Source: Lingula anatina (taxonomy: Eukaryota > Brachiopoda > Lingulata > Lingulida > Lingulidae). From it: DNA of 64,000 nucleotides. Shown one piece after another: positions 11,767 to 23,060 of the stretch. Within the stretch, counting starts at the first letter, position 1, and each line of letters opens with the position of its first letter. Location of the stretch: the NCBI RefSeq assembly GCF_001039355.2, contig NW_019775393.1, forward strand, positions 71,846 through 135,845, read 5' to 3'. The translations under genes and the position numbers were made by a program. The notes beneath the pieces were generated by a model that searched no databases, was not told the DNA's origin, and worked only from the letters and a program-made list of their open reading frames with translations.

Positions 11767-12594
11767 GTTAGTAAACTTACTGCGTGACTAACTGAGTTGT
11801 TTTTCACAACAAATTAAAAAGCCAAGTTTTATCTATCTGAATTTCAGCAACTATTTAGAAATCTTAGCTAACTAATAATTGGGAGCTGCTTAACTCAATA
11901 TAAATCAGAAAAAAAACATCTAAAACTCATCTAAAACTTGGAAATTGAGATTACTAAAAGATTTTTGTTTGACTTTTTTTGTCCGCTTGATGTCTGATGG
12001 TGACGTCCCAATACAAGATGATATTTTGCCATTACTTTAACTAATCTTAAATCCAACAGTACCAATGTTTAACTATCGAATTAAGTTAACAACAAACTAA
12101 GTTTACATTTTGACCCATCGCATATATATACAGTTGATAAATGATCATTCACGACCGAAAGAGGCAAATGTTATATCTTCGAATATTTTCAACCTTGCTT
12201 TTAAAACAAATTTTTGAGGTAAAAAACAACAATTAAGATAATTAATTGTATTTATGAAAGAAATTATTCTTTTCAGTGGTGGTAATAAGTTTGTTTATAT
12301 ACAGCATCGTTATTTTATAGGAAGTAGCCTTAGGTTGGAAATAGTCTTAGTTTTAGGAATTACTTTTAGTTTGACCTTTAAGTAGTTGACCAAGGCATGG
12401 TGACAACAGATGCCCGGGTTGTAGATGTCTTAGGTTGCATTCCCATAGATTTTAGATCGATTTATCCCTAAATCTCTGGATCGATCTAAATCTCTGTGAA
12501 TGCACCCTTAGCTACTGTGTATCTAGGCACACACATTTAATTGTTATTATCAATGTTTTGGCAGCTATTTCTATCGAGCTACATCAGTGAGAAG
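11767..12594. other. 3' flank of gene A; palindromic repeat at 12430-12510
   Basis: A candidate ATTAAA polyadenylation signal lies at 11813-11818. At 12430-12510 an inverted repeat pairs GCATTCCCATAGATTTTAGA with GATCTAAATCTCTGTGAATGC. It belongs to the same family as the elements at 52743 and 54937. Otherwise this is AT-rich DNA with no gene seen. Confidence 0.6.
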
Positions 12595-13230
12595 TAGGGC
12601 TGCGTACCTAAACGTACATGTAACATCAGGTACAGGTACCGGTACAGAGGTTTAGGTGCAGGTCTGAACTTGTACCTGTACCTGAATAAGTGTTGTTCGG
12701 GCGTCCCATGGAAGACCGAAGGCCTGATTCCTAGCGGGGGAGCCGAGAGCTTCCTAGGGAGGGGGGGTCCAGGGCATGCTTCCCCGGGAATTTTTTTAAT
12801 TTTTAACCATCTTAAACGCAATTTCCCGCATTTTGAGAGGCAAATAATTGTTGATAAAGGTAAGTTTAATACGCGCAGCCCGGGGTTTTTTAACTTACGC
12901 GACCAAAATGGAAAAGTGACTGACCTCTAACCTGCTTTTGAGTTTGTTGACCAATCACAGCCCTGGATCAGCCATGCTTTCGTGAGACTGAGGATCTCAT
13001 ATCAAAGATGGCTCTGATTTCACGTTGCAGGACGGTATTTACGTCTTTTCCAGTTCTAATTTTTCGTCTGTGTGGTAGGATTTACTCATCTTTCATTCAC
13101 AAAATAAGCACATACTTGGTATAAATTTATATTTGTACAGTACCGGTACTTCATGATCCGGTATTTTGGACCTGTACCTAATCGATTTTTACGATACTGT
13201 ACCGGTACAGAGTACCGGTACGCAGCACTA
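12595..13230. mobile_element. hAT-type MITE with 8-bp target duplication
   Basis: The element begins TAGGGCTGCGTACC and ends GGTACGCAGCACTA. The ends are inverted copies differing at one position. Both sides carry the same 8 bases, GTGAGAAG (12587-12594 and 13231-13238), the target-duplication length used by hAT transposons, and the TAGGG start is also typical of hAT. Inside, both end regions are rich in GTACCGGTAC and GGTACAGGTACC motifs in inverted arrangement. No transposase is encoded (636 bp). Confidence 0.82.
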
Positions 13231-13599
13231 GTGAGAAGTCATTCAGCTTTTAAGCTGCAGTGATATTTACTCGCATTTTCCCTAGTGTACTTTTAGCAGC
13301 TACATTGGATGATTACTTTTTTATTTCATTTTATTTGGACATCCTCCACCATCTCCTTCCACTTGCCTTATTCCTTTTTTGCACTATTCTGGGCTTTTAT
13401 TTTCCATTTGTGTCCCCAATTTTAACGTTGGTTGCACTCATTAACCTACACTTTAATACTTATTTATTATGGTAGTTTTTTAGTATGGGTAATTATGGTA
13501 TCTTCAACAATGTAATTAGTTACAGGGTTAATACTAAATATGGAATATTATTTTTTGGCTGGTAAATTTTCTACAAAATATTCATTTTCTCTCTTTTAG

Positions 13600-13655
13600 T
13601 CAAATCGAGCAGACAAGGTGACAGTTCAAAGGCCATAAGAAGGAATTCGCTTTGA
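13600..13655 (+). other. candidate alternative last exon of gene A
   Basis: After TTTTCTCTCTTTTAG a phase-1 reading continues as VKSSRQGDSSKAIRRNSL and stops (TGA). The phase fits the membrane exon donor of gene A at 11341, so it could replace the 11603 tail with a short basic one. A good pyrimidine tract is the only other support; it may be chance. Confidence 0.3.
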
Positions 13656-13875
13656 GGTGAACGGTGTAAAGCAAAACTGTAAATATGATAACAATGTGAG
13701 GCTTGTGCACACTTCACGCTGTTTTAGGTTAAGCTAACATTTAATTTAATTTAATTATAATAATTTCTTTCTTTCTTTTTTTTTTTTTTTTTTTTGGGGG
13801 GGGGGGGTGATATAATTGAAATTCCAGACCAAGAGCTACATTGCACTTTCATATTAATATGGTGGCAATGCTTAA

Positions 13876-14222
13876 AGGGATAATAACTCTTCGTAAGAGG
13901 TCTATATTTCACAATAAAACATTGTGAATAACTCATAGAAATATAATATATTCTATTTTACGACAAAAACAGCTACTCTGATATCTGAGCTTGTATTCAG
14001 ACCACGTGAGCTCCATTGATGGCTATACTCTGTTATAATCTCTTAACAGCTTTTAACAAGAAAAAAAAAAAAAAAAAAAAAAAAAAACAAGCTTTTTAGA
14101 AAAAAAACAGGAACTAACTTTGAATGTAAAAATGGAGCCATTAACCATTGGTTAGTATGGGAAAATTGTTGTTTACTCCAGGAAAATTCATTTTTTAGCC
14201 AAAACGAAGAGTTATTATCCCT
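13876..14222. mobile_element. MITE with perfect 18-bp inverted ends
   Basis: AGGGATAATAACTCTTCG at 13876 and its exact reverse complement ending at 14222 bound a 347-bp element. TTAA lies on both outer sides (13872-13875 and 14223-14226). Equally, a TA duplication with 19-bp ends is possible, so Tc1/mariner or TTAA-targeting families both fit. It contains a 28-base A-run near 14060 and no ORF. Confidence 0.7.
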
Positions 14223-14350
14223 TTAAATTCTTATCAATTGTGAAAAAATTCACATGTATATTACTTGTCCCTCTAATGTAGAACAGTTTCATTAGCTATG
14301 TTATTGTAATAGACTTGTGAAGATTCTTTTGACATAGCTATTTATATTAG

Positions 14351-14410
14351 TTTGATCCTACCATCCAATATTTCATCTGCTTGCAGTCAGATTTCATCAG
14401 GGAATGAGGT
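14351..14410 (-). ncRNA. hammerhead-ribozyme-like motif (Penelope-like element end)
   Basis: On the minus strand the order is CTGATGA, a 5-bp stem II (ATCTG with CAGAT), GAAA, a minimal stem III, then GGTA as a possible cleavage triplet context. GGA after the cut can pair with TCC before the core, giving a short stem I. Hammerhead motifs with minimal stem III are known from Penelope-like elements. Self-cleavage is inferred. Confidence 0.6.
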
Positions 14411-14431
14411 TGTGACAGGTATGACAACCTG

Positions 14432-15290
14432 TTACCCCCTCTGGTGTGCTATTTGGTCAGACCCCCCCCCTTCCTGCCCCTTCCTTAGGAGTGGTAGGTA
14501 GAGGTTGGGTAGCTCAGTCCCATCATTCCGATTCAACTTGGCCCCATGTAAGCGGATGTTAATTGCTTCAAGAACTGTCCGGTGTAGATCTCGTGGCTCT
14601 CTTTCCAAGATTTTTATGTCTTCTATGGTTGTTGATGTTATACAATGCCCTGTCTGTTCCTGGTGTTGGCTGAGGGCAGATTTTTTATCATGTTTTTTGA
14701 TCGATTTTTGATGTTCAGCGATTCTTTCTGTTAAGGAACGTCCTGTCTCTCCGATGTATTTCTCTCCACACACCTGACACTCACACTGGTATACAACTCC
14801 ACACTGTTCTCCTGGGTCTAATTTGTCCTTTGGGGATACTAGGATGCCTCTTAATGTCTGTCCTGCCTTATGGTGTAATAATACATTCCTTTTTCTGAAT
14901 GCTCTTTTTAGTTTTTCACTAACCCCTTTCATGTAAGGTAGTACCGCATATCCTTTGGGTTTCTCTTTTTCGGTCCTGTTCACTAGCCTTTGTTGTTTTT
15001 CTCTTCCTTTCTTTTCCCCTTCTTTTATAGCCCATTCCGGGTAACCACAGTTTCTAAAAGCCACTCTGATTTTTTCCTTCTCTATCTCTACCTTTGGTTT
15101 CTCTTTTATCAGTGTCAGTGTCAGTGTCCCAAAATTTTGGTGGTTGGGTGGCTGTCCTTAATGCCTGCTCTTCAAACTCTTCCATGAATAGGTTGGCCAG
15201 GACAGGAGAGAGTGGAGAGCCCCTTGCCATTCCATATACCTGTTCGTAAATACGTCCTTGGTACCGGAAGTAGGAAAGTTCTTGAAGCAA
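14432..15290 (-). pseudogene. Penelope-like RT remnant plus GIY-YIG endonuclease domain
   Basis: The upstream part (15290-15185) reads RYQGRIYEQVYGMARGSPLS and PVLANLFMEEFEEQAL, the reverse-transcriptase segment just before the catalytic YxDD box. After PPKFW the sequence changes to a Thr/Asp repeat, so the YxDD part is deleted. A frameshift near 15060 moves to the frame that carries the C-terminal endonuclease. That region has CGVVYQCECQVCGEKYIGET, then GRSLTERIAEH and HQEQTGHC, which is the GIY-YIG nuclease with the Cys pair typical of Penelope-like elements. With no catalytic RT it cannot copy itself. The frame ends near 14432 in low-complexity sequence. Confidence 0.85.
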
Positions 15291-15450
15291 TTAACATCCG
15301 CTTACATGGGGCCATGTTGAATCGGAATGATGGGACTGAGCTACCCAACCTCTACCTACCACTCCTAAGGGAGGGGCAGGAAAGGGGGGGGGATCTGACC
15401 AAATAGCACACCAGAGGGGGTGACAGGTTGTCATACCTGTCACAACCTCA

Positions 15451-15500
15451 TTTCCTGATGAAATCTGACTGCAAGCAGATGAAATATTGGATGGTAAGAT
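15451..15500 (+). ncRNA. second hammerhead-like motif, inverted end copy
   Basis: The same core (CTGATGA at 15455-15461, stem II, GAAA at 15481-15484, GGTA) lies on the plus strand in the other arm. Here the stem I bases are weaker (A opposite C, G opposite T), so this copy may be inactive. Confidence 0.5.
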
Positions 15501-15599
15501 CAAACTAATATAAATAGCTATAGACAAAAGAATCTTCACAAGTCTTGTCCCTCTAAATTTTGTCGACTCTTGAAACTTTTGAACCATCTTTTGTACATA

Positions 15600-16940
15600 T
15601 AAACGAAGGCAGGCTCAGACCTAATAGGGGCGGATCCAGAGATATTTTCTGACAGTCTTCCATATTATATTTATTGATCCATCCTCCATTTTTTGACCGT
15701 CTTCCGACAGAAAAAAAATTGATAACTGTCAATGTAAACTTGAAAATTTGACCGTCTTCTGGAAGACCCAGAAGACGGTCTAAATCCGCTATATATTTTC
15801 AAAGGGAACATGTTTGTGGTATATAAGTTAAAAAATTCTGAAATTTTAAAATATTAACGTCTGTACGAGAGTATAGGAGAGAGCCACAGAGCTAGGTGAA
15901 GCATTATCTCTATAAACTAGCTGTCACACTGGACATTTATCAATACCCCATGTGCAGGGCTCAAATTTCATGTGAACTTTAAATGTGATATAAATAGATA
16001 TTATTAAATTAATTATCTTTTAACCACCAGAGTTTGCAGAAAGTAATAATAACCAATCTAGATTCCATTTTCTCCAAATAACTTTCATAGCCCTGTGTTT
16101 ATATTTAACCTAAGGTGATCTTAATGTTTTATTTTTGATATTTTTTGATAATTTTTAGTACTTCAACCTTTTGGATGCAATGGTTTTTAATTTGTTAGAT
16201 TTGTTTTTATTAATATGCTTCCATTCGATATCTGCTGATCAGACTGTGCGACATATTTATCCTAGATGGTATCAAAACTGACTCTTCACGATACTTTTAT
16301 CGTTCGCTGTGATCTAATGGCATTTTTTGCCATTTTATATGTACATTTATTGTGTCGCATGTAGCGAGATTGATTATATACATGTATATTTCAATGTATT
16401 GACCATATAAAAATCAATGTTATTTGTTTCTTGTTGTTAATGTCTTCGTGTGAAAGACGTCAGCTAAATTTTTACGTACTACAGTAGCAGACGTCTTTAG
16501 TAAGTCTCTTCATGGGGTTGTCGGTACATGTATTACTGTATGGGGACAATAAATGCTCGAAATGATCCTTTTAAGCTGGTGCGTTCCCATTGTTCATTTT
16601 TATTTCCATTCAATCTTTGTCTGGTTAAGAGCACAGATGTTTGAATGGGTACTATTGACTTATACCCTGTTTGTTTCTCTTTCATTGCATGAATGCATAA
16701 TCAACAATGATGTACGCGAATGGAATTTCCAGACTCTTTGTCCCTTTATTTTCATTTGAAGGTAATGACAGTCTATTTGTGATCTCGTGGTTTTTCCGTT
16801 GTGGTAGTTGCGTATGCTGAAGTTGCACATCTTTTCTTTATTGAGGAAACAAAAGAGAAAGAAGCACGGTTGTCGCTTTTTTAAACCAGGCAATTTTTCA
16901 TAATAATTCCTTAATTTTTCCAAAATAAAATTCTACTTAC
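15600..16940. other. non-genic, with a short repeat at 15655-15790
   Basis: At 15655-15790 a module with two copies of GACCGTCTTCC, ending in AGAAGACCCAGAAGA, matches one at 53985-54070. From about 16340 on there are relics of the receptor-flanking block (GTGTCGCATGTAG; GGTTTTTCCGTTGTGGTAGTTGCG at 16790). No gene is supported. Confidence 0.5.
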
Positions 16941-17155
16941 CTTTAGCGGGAGATGCAGTTTTATTATAATTCACCTGAGCTTCATTGCAGAGGGTTATCT
17001 TCTTTGCCGCCTCCTCGATTCCCGTCTCTCTAATGTTGCGGATTCGTTTCAGTTGAAAGGCGCTTGCAATAACTGCAGCAGCTCCACGAAATTTTGCATA
17101 TCCATATCCATATTGTTTGGTGAATTTTGATTTTCCTCCGGTCCCTTTAATTGCA
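16941..17155 (-). CDS. candidate exon of an unknown minus-strand gene
   Basis: The minus strand is open for at least 71 codons and ends in a strong donor, GCTAAAG then GTAAGTAG (phase 1). It reads SKFTKQYGYGYAKFRGAAAV, then IASAFQLKRIRNIRETG and IEEAAKKITLCNEAQVNYNK. Local composition is more GC-rich than the surroundings and the peptide looks like real protein. A possible acceptor is the AG at 17156-17157; the frame stays open to about 17181. There is no Met, so it would be an internal exon. Partner exons and family were not found. Confidence 0.4.
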
Positions 17156-17181
17156 CTAGTAGATTTTGAATTCAGGTGGAT

Positions 17182-18352
17182 TTATTTTGTTGATTAAAAC
17201 TACGGTCAGCTGAAAAAGATTTAATGTTTAATTATTAAAATACATGTACAGTTAAATCTTCAAATACTGTTGCATTAATTACACTCATAACATTATACAA
17301 GAATTAAACTGATTACTGAGCATTAACTTATTACTTGTTTGTTAAGTCTTATCTGCAAAGCTAAGTAAGCCACGCCACACACTAGAAGGTGCTCTTGATA
17401 CTGCAGATGTAAGAGTGAATAATGGGTAACAGTTATAGTGCAGGTTAGAGTTCACTTGATATAGGTCATATGTCATGATCCTTTCCTATTATAATTCATG
17501 AAATCAGTCATTCTGTTACGTCACACACACACGCGAGCGCGCGCGCCCGCGCGTATATATAACATTTAACAAAATTGGGACATTTTAAAACAATGCCAGA
17601 ACAGTGGGTACCGGAGCTCGCGCCATTGTTTCATTGTTTAAATATCTGATCGTCTCTGGGCGAATGCGTAGTGTCCTTGTGTGCTCCACAAAGCATGTCT
17701 GAAACCGTATAAAATATAAAATAAATGTAAACGGCCCAGTTCACCATAAAGACTTTCGATTTTTTTTCTTTTGTGAGGCAGTTGAGTATGTGAAGTTCAA
17801 AAACTGCCACTACTGTGCTATCCAATATTTGAATAAAAGAACTTGATTTTTTTAATTCAGTATTTTTAATAACAATGCTTAATAAATCAGATCAGATAGC
17901 AACAACAAAATGATAATTTTTTTCTAAAATTCCAAGAGCGGAGTTTCAACAATACAAACATGAATAATTTTTTTAAAAAATATAAATGAAAATGAATGAG
18001 TTTAAAACAGATTGAAAGGAATGTAAACCAATATTTCAAAAGGACTTCATTTAAAAGGCTATACTTTACAAAAGAATTTTATAAACTTTCTACTATTTGA
18101 CTGAGATGCCAAGCATATGACAAAGCGACTGTAATATTCTGGGTGTTTATTAGAAGTCATATTATATTTTGTAAACAGTACATTGTAGTTGTGTCCGTCT
18201 TAATGGTTACAAAACTGCAATCATTTTAGATTTGCTACTTTTCTCTTGCGTGAAAATAAATAAAATAACATAAAAACTGGCCACGAAACTTGCACCACGC
18301 ACGCATTTAAAGCGTTCAGTTAGATGGTAATTCCACCTTTGATCCCTTTTTA
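17182..18352. other. non-genic, microsatellite at 17524-17560
   Basis: A (CA)n/(CG)n tract (CACACACACACGCGAGCGCG) sits at 17524-17560. The remainder is AT-rich with no supported exon. Confidence 0.5.
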
Positions 18353-19364
18353 CTGCAATCTGTGAATTATTTTAATCGTCCTACATCCCCATTCATGTTT
18401 GTAAGTTAATCAAGGATAGGAGAACTGCATGTAAAAGCCTATCTATAATTGAACAGTTCTGAAGACATGAAATAGACCATATTTAGTATCATGTATAACA
18501 AAAATTAAGACTGCAGTAGTCGGACTTGGTTGCATGTGGAAGAACGGGCTATTACATCTGCACTTTTAGTGTGCCGCATGTACTAGATCGGTTAGATATT
18601 TGGATGTCTAGATTATACTTCAATGATCAGGGTCCGTTTCGTGTGGTTTATGTATTTGTGTAGAAAACCAGAGGCCTAATATGTACGCACTAGCCGACGT
18701 TATCGTAAGTCAGACCCTTTATCAAGTTATTATTTGTATGGTATATTTGTTAACCAATAAAGCATAAATTGATTTTAAAAATAGGCCATTCAAGTTAACA
18801 CAATTGCCCCTGATGGAGTCAACAAGGTCAACATACTGTGAGAAATAATTCAATGCGGTGTCAGGGCTCACTTTGATCTAAAGTAAGTTTTGTTCGGTAA
18901 AGAGAAATGTTTAAATGACTTACATTGACTTTTTTTGCTTCTCTTTCGCATTCCATTATTCTCATTACACGCATACACAGTAAACAGTCAACGTGGGGTT
19001 TCCGTCCTGTCTTTTTATATGAAATGTTGACAAAGGTTATTTTCAGCTCTGGCGAAATTTCCATTCCGTTGGTTTTTCCCGTTGCGGTAGTTGCGAACGT
19101 TTGTTGTGGTGAAGTTGCACATCTGCCACATGGCTGCCCCCCCTTGATTCCTGAAGTCTGATGGGGCGATGGTTCATTGCGTTAATTGGAAGATTCTTTA
19201 ATCCGATATTTGAGTTTTTTTATATTTGCTTCGAAGGTTTACACGCCCCAAAAAATATTTATGGTATTTATTATGCCATGAAATTTGATCGAGAGAACAG
19301 ATTATCTTAGTGAAAATTCGTTTGTTTAATACCATTACCTTGCTTGTCTTGAACTCGCCAGTGA

Positions 19365-19400
<36 letters not shown>

Positions 19401-19645
19401 CTTCAATCAAGGCCAGATTAAGTCTAATCGACAGTGACCCATTAATGTACATGCACTGCAGCAGTTAATATTGAAAACAAAGAACGACAGATACTGGCAC
19501 GATCTTGCCATTTAAACGTCCCCAAATGCATTCAACGGGCCTTGTTATAACAACAATGTACAAAGCATCTATAATATGGCTCATAGTACAACATTGATGA
19601 ACTTAATAAATAGTTCTCATGTTTTACTGACACTGTTTAGATGAA

Positions 19646-19731
19646 ATGGCCGCCAGATTGATGAGCAAGTGTTGCGTGCATGTTATTACAAGTCTGTCAC
19701 TTTTCTATTTTGCAAAAGGTGAGTATACATA

Positions 19732-19776
<45 letters not shown>

Positions 19777-20572
19777 CAAATGAAGAAAAAACTAATCAAG
19801 CCCATGAAATTTAATGAAGCTCCACAGGGAGATATTCGTTGGGTTCCTTATCAACCTGCATGAACTAGACTCGTCTTTTATAACGTATTGTATGTTTAAA
19901 ACACCTACCAGTTTATCATTTCAGAGCATATCCACCAACGGGAATTAGTTAAAGACAACTTTTCATTCTAAGAATATACAGATGCTTGCATGCATTGTAT
20001 GGAGCTGTTTGCAAAGGTCAAACTGAATACAGCCTTTTAAATGTCAGTGCAAATTTACATTTGTTGCCTGAAGGGGTTTTAGGGACAATTGACTTTGTCA
20101 GTTGTATTTAGCTCATTTGTCATTGGCACAAAAAAATAAATAGCAAATGGGGAAATGTACTTACTTGAACTTTTACAACATGGCATCTCCATTTTAGTCG
20201 TGACGTTCACCATTTTCTCTCACGTGACTCTCATTCCCGACGGGCAGTACCTGATAACTTGGCTTAAAGAACACCGAGATAGTGACCCTCAACTCTACCA
20301 ATATTCCATCAACAAAACCAAGACCCACATATCTGTAAGAAATACCACTAAACTAGACTTTTTAGATGGTCGAATATTACAAGCCGAGGTGATGCCGCCA
20401 CCGCGTGTGGCGACTGGGAAGTTGAACAATGGAAATTTCTATCTGATGCTTCGCGTCGGTGATGCAAGAATTACAGACGCTGGGACTTATTCGTGTTTTG
20501 CTCAGTTCATGGACCAGGGCTCTGTAGTAAACATCAGTGGTCAGGTGAACCCTCAAACTATTGACGTCATAG
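19646..20572 (+). pseudogene. truncated receptor B paralogue: signal exon and one Ig exon
   Basis: Exon 1 (19646-19718) encodes the leader MAARLMSKCCVHVITSLSLF and exon 2 (20198-20572) an Ig domain. Both are open, phase 1 and nearly identical to gene B. Two changes stand out. A 33-base in-frame loss removes the A-strand segment SQSRDDVILGS, and the B-strand Cys is Ser (FTIFSHV against FTIFCHV). The F-strand motif YSCFAQF is kept. The tandem breakpoint lies in the following intron, so no second Ig, membrane or tail exon belongs to this copy. Because all junctions are phase 1, its Ig exon could still splice into gene B exon 2 or 3 downstream. It is either a relic, a secreted fragment, or a source of a three-Ig isoform. 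Confidence 0.7.
19735..19775. repeat. (CT)n microsatellite in intron 1
   Basis: This run of CT begins about 17 bases after the signal-exon donor of the truncated copy. It has a counterpart at 22069-22109 in gene B, so it was present before the duplication. Confidence 0.9.
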
Positions 20573-20685
20573 GTGGGTCGGGAAAGATAAACCTAGGAAA
20601 TACTGTATTACTCCTCTGCGTAAAGCTTGTTGTGATCATTACATGGTTTCTTTTTCTTTTTTTTTTTACTTTCGTGGTTTTTATT

Positions 20686-22067
20686 TGCAATCTGTGAATT
20701 ATTTTAATCGTCCTACATCCCCATGCATGTGTATGTTGTTCAAGGATAGGAGAACTGCATTTAACAGCCTATTTATAATTGAACAGTTCTGAAGACATGA
20801 AATAGACCATATTTAGTATCATGTATTACAAAAATTAAGACCAGTAAGCGGACTTAGTTATATATGGAAGAATGGGCTATTATATCTGCACTTTTAGTGT
20901 GTCGCATGTACTAGATCGGTTAAATATTTAAAGGTCTAGATTATACTTAAATGATCAGGATCCGTTTAGTGTGGTGTATGTATTTGTGTAGAAAACCAGA
21001 GGCCTAATATGTACGCACTAGCTGACGTTATCGTAAGTCAGAGCCTTTATCAAGTTATTATTTGTATGGTATATTTGTTAACCAATAAAGCAGAAATCGA
21101 TTGTAAAGATAGGTCATTCAAGTTAGCACAATTGCCCCTGATAGACTCAATAAAGTCAACATCTGTGAGAAATAATGCATTGCGGTGTCGGGTTTAACTT
21201 TTATTTCTATATACATTGTAGGTTTTGTTCGGTATAGAGATATGTTTGAATGTCGTTTATTGACTTTTTTGCCTTTCTTTCGCATTACATTATTCTCATT
21301 ACACGCATACACAATAAACAGTCAACGTGGGGTTTCCGTCCTGTCTTTTCATATGAAATGTTGACAAAGGTTATTTTCAGCTCTGGCGAAATTTCCATTC
21401 AGCTGGTTTTTCCCGTTGCGGTAGTTGCGAATGTTTGTTGTGGTGAAGTTGCGCAACTGCCACATGGCTGCAACCCGTGATTCCTAAAGTCCAATAGGGC
21501 GATGGTTCCTTGCGCTAATTGGAAGATTCTTTGATCCGATATTTGAGTCCTTTCAAGATTTTTATCTTTGCTTCGAAAGTTTATACGCCCCAAAAAATAT
21601 TTATGGTATTTATTATGACATGAAATTTGATCGAGAAAACACATTATCTTAATGAAAATTCGTTTGTTCAATACCATTACCTTGCATGTCTTGAACTCGC
21701 CAGTGAAATTATAATAATAATTGTAATAATAAATAAGTTGAATCAAGGCCAGATTAAGTTTAATTGACAGTGACCCATTAATGTACATGCACTGCAGCAG
21801 TTAATATTGAAAACAAAGAACGGCGAATACTGGCACGATCTTGCCATTTAAACGACCCCAAATGCATTCAACGGGCCTTGTTATAACAACAATGTACAAA
21901 GCATCTATAATATGGCTCATAGTACAACATTGATGAACTTAATAAATAGTTCTTATGTTTTACTGACACTGTTTAGATGAAATGGCCGCCAGATTGATGA
22001 GCAAGTGTTGCGTGCATGTTATTACAAGTCTGTCACTTTTCTATTTTGCAAAAGGTGAGTATACATA

Positions 22068-22112
<45 letters not shown>

Positions 22113-23060
22113 GATGAAGAAAAAACTAATCAAGCCCACGAAATTTAATGAAGCTCCAGAGGGAGATATTCGTTGGGTTCCTTATCAACCTGCGTGAACT
22201 AGACTCGTCTTTTATAACGTATTGTACGTTTAAAAACACCTACCAGTTCAACATTTCAGGGCATATCCACCAACGGGAATTAGTTAAAGACAACTTTTCA
22301 TTCTAAGAATATACAGATGCTTTCATGCATTGTATGGAGCTGTTTGCAAAGATCAAACTGAATACAGCATTTTAAATGTCAGTGCAAATTTACATTTGTT
22401 GCCTAAAGGGGTTTTAGGGACAATTGATTTTGTCAGTTGTATTTAGCTCATTTGTCATTGGCACAAAAAAAATAAATAAATAAATAAATAGCAAATGGGA
22501 AAATGTACTTACTTGAACTTTTACAACATGGCATCTCCATTTTAGTCGTGTCACAAAGCAGGGATGACGTCATCCTGGGAAGCACGTTCACCATATTCTG
22601 TCACGTGACTCTCATTCCCGACGGGCACTACCTGATAACTTGGCTTAAAGAACACCGAGGTAGTGATTCTCAACTCTACCAATATTCCATCACCAAAACC
22701 AAGACCCACATATCTGTTAGAAATACCACTAAACTAGACTTTTTAGATGGTCGAATATTACAAGCCGAGGTGGAGCCGCCGCATGTGGCGACTGGGAAGT
22801 TGAACGTTGGAAATTTCTATCTGATACTTCGCGTCCCTGATGCAAGAATTACAGACGTTGGAAATTATTCGTGTTTTGCTCAGTTCATGGACCAGGGCCC
22901 TGTAGTAAACATCAGTGGTCAGGTGAACCCTCAAACTATTGACGTCATAGGTGGGTCGGGAAAGATAAATCTAGGAAATACTGTATTACTCCTCTGCGTA
23001 AAGCTTGTTGTGATCATTACATGGTTTCTTTTTCTTTTTTTTTTACGTTCGTGGTTTTTA
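20686..23060 (+). repeat. tandem duplication, unit 2 (receptor B block)
   Basis: It repeats 18353-20685, with signal exon 21982, Ig exon 22546 and the same (CT)n tract in intron 1. It continues past the breakpoint into the unique 3' exons of gene B. Confidence 0.88.

Larger units (their letters stand above)
14290..15560 (-). mobile_element. Penelope-like retroelement, internally deleted, with inverted end copies
   Basis: Coding sequence on the minus strand (14432-15290) is flanked by inverted copies of one end sequence, about 14312-14575 and 15285-15545. Both arms share the GTGCTATTTGGTCAGA segment, the GACAGGTATGACAACCTG segment, a hammerhead-like core and ATATAAATAGCTAT. Penelope-like elements are known for such inverted end copies. 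The element is far shorter than an intact one and lacks most of the reverse transcriptase. Confidence 0.85.
18353..20685 (+). repeat. tandem duplication, unit 1 (receptor B block)
   Basis: The unit starts at TGCAATCTGTGAATTATTTT and ends inside the intron after the first Ig exon, at TTCGTGGTTTTTATT. There the sequence jumps directly back to a second TGCAATCTGTGAATTATTTT at 20686. Landmarks along the whole length match the following unit. Confidence 0.88.

Noticed and set aside
14290-15560. Terminal repeats read as LTRs
   Set aside because: The two copies are inverted, and the coding part is RT plus GIY-YIG, so this is Penelope-like and not an LTR retrotransposon.
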